A stretch of DNA of 64,000 nucleotides from Dakarella massiliensis (lineage in GTDB: Bacteria; Pseudomonadota; Gammaproteobacteria; Burkholderiales; Burkholderiaceae_F). The stretch lies in contig NZ_CVTY01000007.1 in assembly GCF_001182045.1 (NCBI RefSeq), positions 310,001-374,000 on the forward strand, given 5' to 3'. Under the pieces are notes generated by a model. The model made no database searches and was not told the DNA's origin. It was given only the letters and a program-made list of their open reading frames with translations. Below are positions 59,472 to 64,000 of this stretch, one piece after another; position 1 is the stretch's first letter; every line of letters starts with the position of its first letter. A program made the position numbers and the translations under genes.

Positions 59472-61007
59472 TTACTTTCCGGCTTTCTTTACAACGGAGT
59501 CTGCCCAGTCAAACATAGAGTCCAGGTCATAGTCGCCCGCGTGGCCCTTCCCCCACTTCACGGCGAAATCCACGTCTGCCCCCTTTTCCGCGAGCTTCAG
59601 CGCGACAAAAGCGGGCACCGCGAGCACCGTATCTCGATCCTCAAAGCCGTGCCGGATCCGGAAGTGAGGCGCGATCGTCACGTCTTTCCTTGAAATCGAG
59701 GTGAAGGGATCGAGAAGCGCGACGGATTTCGCATCCGCCATCGCGTGATGCTTCGGATCCCGGGCAGCCGAAAACGCGGTGAAATGACGAGGTCCGTTTT
59801 TCACGGTCCCGAATTCATCGTTTTCACCCGACCCGGCATCAAACCAGTCGAAAGCCGGCACGGGTTTCAGGCGGTTCACTTCCTTCGCGTAAGTCTTCAT
59901 ATCGATCGCGGTGACATGCCCATCCTTCACGGTGAGGCACTTGAACCGGCTGATATCGGCTCCGGACTTCAGCGCTCCCTCCGCGCTCGCGATATAAAGC
60001 GACCGGATATAGTCCGCGAAAGTCCCGGTGCCATCCGACTTCAGTATCAGAGGCTTTCCAGCCGCGTCCTTCAGGGCGAAACGGTTAAGCGTCGCGGGGA
60101 ACGCCCGCGCGAGCACCTTGGAAGCCGCGATCTGCTTCGCGCTGAGCGGAAGCCCGGCTGCGGCTTCAGTCGGCGCGTTATCGGGGCGGGCTACCGGCGC
60201 GGCGCCTTTTCCGGCAGCCTTCGGCGGCTGCATCATGCCGCCCGGAATCTTCCCCTGGTGATACACCGTCTCATCCTTGAACACCCATTCGTAGGCTTCG
60301 TCCGCGTGACTGAGGAGCGTGATCGGGCAGAAAACGATTGCGGCAAAAATATCATCCCGGGCTTTCGCGGCTCCGATTTTCTTCAGATACGGCAGATATC
60401 GGGGATCATTCCCGGTTGAGCCAAGGAGCACGGAAAGCGCGCCGCCCGCGCTCGTGCCGTCAGAAATAATCCGCTCCGTATTCCCGGCCGGCAGCTTATT
60501 TTTCACCGCCCGGAGATAACGGACCGCAGCCTTATAGTCGACGATGAGAGCCGGCGCTTTCCCGATGTAGCGGCCCGATGCGTCCTTTGTGGTCCGCCCG
60601 CGGATCTCAGGTGACACAACCACGTAGCCGCGGGCAAGCGCCGCGAGAAGCGCGCTTTCGCCGCCATCAAAATTCGCTTTCCTGGGATCCGCGATGTTCC
60701 CCGGCATATAGCCGCCGACCGAATTCGGAAGGAAGATCGGCGCGGTGTCCTTCGTGTACCCATTCACCGAGCCGCCCTTCAGATACGCTTCCGGCACATA
60801 CACCGTGAGGCGCTGGCAGGAGGCACAGCTCGGGCGCTTCACGTACGGAATCTTCGCGTAGGTCTGCCAGGAGACAGTCACGCCATTCAGCGCCGCGGAT
60901 TCTGTGACGCCGGTTTTCGGAAACTGAAAGCCCGAGGAAGCCAAAGCGGGAGCCGCGCTGACGGCGAGTGAAAGCCCCATCGCGAGGGCGAATTTCTTCA
61001 TCTTCAA
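59472..61007 (-). CDS. Secreted alpha/beta-hydrolase, possibly tannase-like
   Basis: A 511-residue secreted protein: signal peptide (MKKFALAMGLSLAVSAAPALA) and an alpha/beta-hydrolase fold with nucleophile elbow GTSAGGALS, a large insert (about 235-380) and late Asp/His candidates in RHGFEDRDT and GKGHAGDYD. The order and GTSAGG elbow resemble subtype-B bacterial tannases, which hydrolyse gallate esters; this is a moderate-confidence reading. CASC near the N-terminus could form a disulfide. The start is either a TTG at 61007, well spaced from an AGGAAGGA site, or the ATG at 61001. It is monocistronic. Confidence 0.75.
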   Translation of the reverse strand: MKMKKFALAMGLSLAVSAAPALASSGFQFPKTGVTESAALNGVTVSWQTYAKIPYVKRPSCASCQRLTVYVPEAYLKGGSVNGYTKDTAPIFLPNSVGGYMPGNIADPRKANFDGGESALLAALARGYVVVSPEIRGRTTKDASGRYIGKAPALIVDYKAAVRYLRAVKNKLPAGNTERIISDGTSAGGALSVLLGSTGNDPRYLPYLKKIGAAKARDDIFAAIVFCPITLLSHADEAYEWVFKDETVYHQGKIPGGMMQPPKAAGKGAAPVARPDNAPTEAAAGLPLSAKQIAASKVLARAFPATLNRFALKDAAGKPLILKSDGTGTFADYIRSLYIASAEGALKSGADISRFKCLTVKDGHVTAIDMKTYAKEVNRLKPVPAFDWFDAGSGENDEFGTVKNGPRHFTAFSAARDPKHHAMADAKSVALLDPFTSISRKDVTIAPHFRIRHGFEDRDTVLAVPAFVALKLAEKGADVDFAVKWGKGHAGDYDLDSMFDWADSVVKKAGK

Positions 61008-61207
61008 TTGAACATTCCTTCCTGGAAAAAGATGCAGAGAGAAAAGAGCTTAGCGAATCTTCCCGGCACTTGATGCCGCTCCTTGAAAACCAACCCAATA
61101 CACTGATTCAAAAGTATTTAATCACTGATTCGGGATGTATGCCTTTCTTTAAAACGAGTGTTCTTTTAAAATAAAAGTTACTCGGATTTTTCATCAGGCC
61201 GCAGATC

Positions 61208-62506
61208 ATGCCCCCTTCTCCCACCGCCCCGCGGATTTCGCGCTTTGAAAGAAAACGGAAAGACGGCACGCGATATGTCTATGAGCGGGAGACCCGCTAC
61301 AGCCCGGAGAAAGGCTACACGGAGACACTGAGAACTTCGCTTCTCTATAAGATCACGGCGTCAGGCGATCGTATCGCGACAAACGGCGTGGGACGGGAAA
61401 CGCGACCTGCGGCTGACGACGCCGCCCGGGCGGGGCAAATCAGGCTCGCGCTCCGCGGCGCCTTCGGAGACAAAATCGGCCGGGCGGTCTTCTCTGAAGC
61501 CCGGGAGTTTCTTAAAACCCGGCTTGAGCCATCGGACAGGGGAGAGGCCAGCCGGATCGCCGCGCTTTACCGCGAAGTGGGGCTTGATCCTGACGCTCAG
61601 TCTGAGTTCCTCCGGCGGTTATCACCTGTCGACGGGAAATCCATCGGGATAGCATTCGGCCCCCGGCTTCCCTTTCCGCTCTCGGTTCCCAATACCGACC
61701 GGCTCCCGGGGCTCATGGATGTCCGGCTGATGCCCCCGCTTCAGCTGTTGATCAATTCCGCGTCAGGGCTTCCCGCGGCGTTTTCCAGGAAAAGCGCTTT
61801 CTTTCTTGATCCTATCCGGTCCCCGAATCTTCTCCTTGCGGGAGAAAATCCCCGGTCTGAACTCCTGAACCGCAGTTCGCACTTTCTGCTGAAACTCTCG
61901 GCGGGTCACCCGGCGATCCTGCCTGTCATTAACTCCCGTCTCCCGGAACTCGACTGGAAGAGCGATGTGCTGCCCGGGAATCCCGATCTGAAGTCTGCGG
62001 AAACCTCAGCAACCCTTCCCTTTCTCCCGGGGAAACGCCCTGCCCGGCTCTTTATTCTTCGGTCAAAAAACCGGCAGAACAACTTCGCCTCTGCCCTTTC
62101 CGCCGCGGTTCACGACGCAGCGGACGCCATCACATCGGGGCTCATGCCGTTTGACGCTGAAAACACTCTTCATAGCCGCTATCTCAAATTGATCCCCGGC
62201 CGCAGCCCTTCCCCCTCTCTCCGGATTCTTGACGCCCGGATCGCAGATGACGCGAAGCGCTTCGGTATCTTTGTCATCGCGACCGATCTGAAGATCTCTG
62301 CCCGGACCGCGCTCAGTTTCATTCAGGCACGGGACCGGATGGCAGAATTTTTCAGTGACCTCACGCGGCACCCGGATCGGGAGGCTTTCTGCGTCTGGAC
62401 TCCGGAGCGGCTCGCCGGACGGGACTTCGTGAGGATCGTGTCACTCATGATTGAAGGGCCAGCAGTCTCTCCGGTTCTCACCGCTTCCCTCCCCTCTTCG
62501 CGCTAA
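61208..62506 (+). CDS. Transposase-like orphan protein (IS1634/IS4-like traces)
   Basis: A 432-residue protein with no clear known function. The N-terminus (TRYVYERETRYSPEKG...LYKITASGDRI) resembles the leading part of IS1634-type transposases (YVYE...sywd.ekk...GKIDP). The C-terminus (DAKRFGIFVIATDLKISARTALSFIQARDRMAEFFSDL) resembles their last catalytic segment, with a Glu in RDRMAEFF. The middle contains no recognisable first or second catalytic Asp and looks divergent. No terminal inverted repeats were found. It is either an old transposase relic with an intact frame or a repurposed protein. The ribosome site is unclear. Confidence 0.5.
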   Translation: MPPSPTAPRISRFERKRKDGTRYVYERETRYSPEKGYTETLRTSLLYKITASGDRIATNGVGRETRPAADDAARAGQIRLALRGAFGDKIGRAVFSEAREFLKTRLEPSDRGEASRIAALYREVGLDPDAQSEFLRRLSPVDGKSIGIAFGPRLPFPLSVPNTDRLPGLMDVRLMPPLQLLINSASGLPAAFSRKSAFFLDPIRSPNLLLAGENPRSELLNRSSHFLLKLSAGHPAILPVINSRLPELDWKSDVLPGNPDLKSAETSATLPFLPGKRPARLFILRSKNRQNNFASALSAAVHDAADAITSGLMPFDAENTLHSRYLKLIPGRSPSPSLRILDARIADDAKRFGIFVIATDLKISARTALSFIQARDRMAEFFSDLTRHPDREAFCVWTPERLAGRDFVRIVSLMIEGPAVSPVLTASLPSSR

Positions 62507-62660
62507 ACCGGAAACGGCTTTCCGGCCATATTTCAAAAACCCGGCCGCTATACTCGAAAAACTGATGAGGCCCCGCCGGTCATCGGCCTCACCCTCTACC
62601 TATCTGCGGAGCCGCCCCGACGCGGACGCTCCGGTGTTTTCCTGGTTTTGGCTTGGAATC

Positions 62661-62951
62661 ATGCGGAAACTCTCTTACAAAGAAAAATTTATCCAGATGG
62701 ACCGCGAGGCGGCAGCGACCGCCATCTGCGCGTTGATCATCATGGCAGCCTTCTGGGCCGCGCTTCTCCCCCTGAAGGATTCACCGGAAACCTTATTCGA
62801 GATGCCGCTCTGGTTCTCGGTCTCCTGCCTCGGGGGCTACGTGCTTTCTGTCGTCGCCGTGATTGTCCTCGTGAAGCGATACTTCCGGGATTTCGATCTC
62901 GATCAGGACGCACCCGAAGCGACTGAAACAACCAAGGGAGACGCCGCATGA
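62661..62951 (+). CDS. yhdT: YhdT-family (DUF997) membrane protein
   Basis: A 96-residue protein with two membrane segments (AAATAICALIIMAAFWAALLPL and PLWFSVSCLGGYVLSVVAVIVLVKRYF). KFIQMDREAAATAI and the layout match YhdT, which regularly precedes panF. The start at 62661 is preferred over a frame that is open 70 codons upstream, since family members start there; the ribosome site is weak. Its stop overlaps the panF start (ATGA), so the two are coupled. Confidence 0.85.
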   Translation: MRKLSYKEKFIQMDREAAATAICALIIMAAFWAALLPLKDSPETLFEMPLWFSVSCLGGYVLSVVAVIVLVKRYFRDFDLDQDAPEATETTKGDAA

Positions 62952-64000
62952 CGAACCCCGTGATGACACTCGTACCGGTGATGGCATTCCTCGCGCTGCT
63001 GCTTGCCGTGGGGTTTATCGCGAACAGGTCGCTCCGGAAGTCAGAAGACTTTGAGCGCGATTACTTCATCGCGAACCGCAGCCTCGGAGGCGTTGTTCTC
63101 GCGATGACGCTCGTCGCGACGTACGGCTCCGTAAGCTCTTTCGTCTCGGGACCGGGAGTCGCCTGGAATCTTGGTTTCGGCTGGGTCGCGTTTGCCGCGC
63201 CGCAGATCATCACCGGGTTCCTGCTCCTCGGCGTCGTCGGGAAAAAGCTCGCGGTGCTCGCCCGGCGCACGGATTCCCTCACGATCATCGATATTCTCCG
63301 CGAGCGCTACAGCTCAAACACGCTCTCCATCATCTTTTCCGCCGTGCTCCTCATCTTCTTCACCGCGATGGTCGTGGGGCAATTTATGGGCGGGGCTCAG
63401 ATTTTCGCCGCAATCACGGGGCTCGACTATAAGCTCGGCCTCGTGCTCTTCGCTGCGGTCACCGTGATCTATACGTCATCCGGGTTCCGCGCCGTGGTGT
63501 GGACTGACGCGGTCTGCGCGGTTCTGATGCTCACCGGAATGGTGACGCTTGGCTACACCATTCTCGAGGATGGCGGCGGACTCTCGTCCATCATGCAGAC
63601 GCTTTCAGCCGCGGATCTGACCCCAAATGGCGTCAGCCGTCATCTGCTGCCGGATGCGGGCGGGCTCCTCCCCTGGTCGCTGCTCTTCTCCTCCTGGCTC
63701 CTCGTCGGCTTCTGCACGGTGGGGCTCCCGCAGTCTCTCGTCCGATGCCTCAGCTATAAAAGCACCCGGGACCTCAGCCGCGCGATGGTGGTGGCGACCG
63801 TGATCTGCGGCGCGCTGATGATCGGAATGACGCTTCTCGGCGTTCTCGCGCGCGGCGTGATCCTCGAAAAACCGGTCTCAGGGACCGACGCCGTAATTCC
63901 GCTTCTCATCGTGAATCACATGCATCCGCTGCTTGCCGGCATCACGATCATCGGGCCGCTTGCCGCCACCATGAGTACAGTAAGCTCGCTCCTCATCGCG
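62948..64000 (+). CDS. panF: Sodium/pantothenate symporter PanF (C-terminus outside window)
   Basis: The first 351 residues of a sodium:solute symporter family protein. The N-terminus has DYFIANRSLGGVVLAMTLVATYGSVSSFVSGPGVAW (typical of PanF), GPLAATMSTVSSLLIA near the cut edge, and about nine membrane segments so far. It imports pantothenate with Na+. The ATG overlaps the yhdT stop. The frame is intact to the window edge. Confidence 0.92.
   Translation, partial: MTNPVMTLVPVMAFLALLLAVGFIANRSLRKSEDFERDYFIANRSLGGVVLAMTLVATYGSVSSFVSGPGVAWNLGFGWVAFAAPQIITGFLLLGVVGKKLAVLARRTDSLTIIDILRERYSSNTLSIIFSAVLLIFFTAMVVGQFMGGAQIFAAITGLDYKLGLVLFAAVTVIYTSSGFRAVVWTDAVCAVLMLTGMVTLGYTILEDGGGLSSIMQTLSAADLTPNGVSRHLLPDAGGLLPWSLLFSSWLLVGFCTVGLPQSLVRCLSYKSTRDLSRAMVVATVICGALMIGMTLLGVLARGVILEKPVSGTDAVIPLLIVNHMHPLLAGITIIGPLAATMSTVSSLLIA

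Noticed and set aside
1-64000. CRISPR array, prophage or integron
   Set aside because: No regularly spaced repeats, no phage structural genes and no integrase were seen anywhere in the window.

Overview
The window is about 60% GC, densely coded and free of phage or plasmid backbone. Several features point to an anaerobic or microaerophilic betaproteobacterium, most likely a gut-type Sutterellaceae relative. These are the beta-type 2-oxoglutarate dehydrogenase E1, a tripartite tricarboxylate (TctCBA/Bug) system, many dicarboxylate and glutamate carriers, an [FeFe] hydrogenase and a Tat-exported DMSO-reductase-family enzyme. The taxon is inferred from gene content only.

Layout. 1-9.6 kb: the 3' part is missing from a DinG/YoaA-type helicase; then alanine aminotransferase, a periplasmic coiled-coil protein, and a minus-strand 2-oxoglutarate dehydrogenase operon (sucA, sucB-like, lpdA). 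9.9-16 kb: malate dehydrogenase, a lone PIN protein, RmuC, a polar amino acid ABC importer and a small Ala/Ser/Pro lipoprotein. 16-17.4 kb: a gene-poor stretch with tRNA-Arg(ACG) and a possible small RNA. 17.4-29 kb: an ArgH-like lyase with a DcuC carrier, a secreted SGNH-type protein, an orphan MetQ, a SulP carrier, RlhA, GltS and pyridoxal kinase. 29-32 kb: a tandem Usp protein and umuDC.

32-39.8 kb: a non-coding stretch with a possible structured RNA, an unassigned carrier, three tandem M20 amidohydrolases, a beta carbonic anhydrase and ArsB. 39.9-43.7 kb: a two-gene unit pairing a complete-looking [FeFe] hydrogenase with a NuoF-(iron-sulfur part)/NfnB-type flavoprotein fusion. 44-47 kb: RidA, a small exported protein, QueD and QueE, and an IS3-type helix-turn-helix fragment preserved as an ORF. 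47-57 kb: an AspT/YidE-type antiporter, an aldehyde dehydrogenase, tctCBA, and DmsA- and DmsB-like subunits without a visible anchor. 57-64 kb: htpG behind a textbook sigma-32 promoter, a secreted tannase-like hydrolase, a transposase-like orphan, and yhdT-panF running off the window.

Taken together, the genes describe import of organic and amino acids and dicarboxylates, their oxidation through malate and 2-oxoglutarate, and disposal of reductant to protons, fumarate (via the lyase/DcuC pair, inferred) or an S/N-oxide-like acceptor. The two observations most worth following are the E2 component in which the catalytic His/Asp positions are replaced although the lipoyl and binding domains are intact, and the two-gene hydrogenase whose NuoF part lacks the FMN/NADH domain and is fused to an NfnB/GltD-like flavoprotein.
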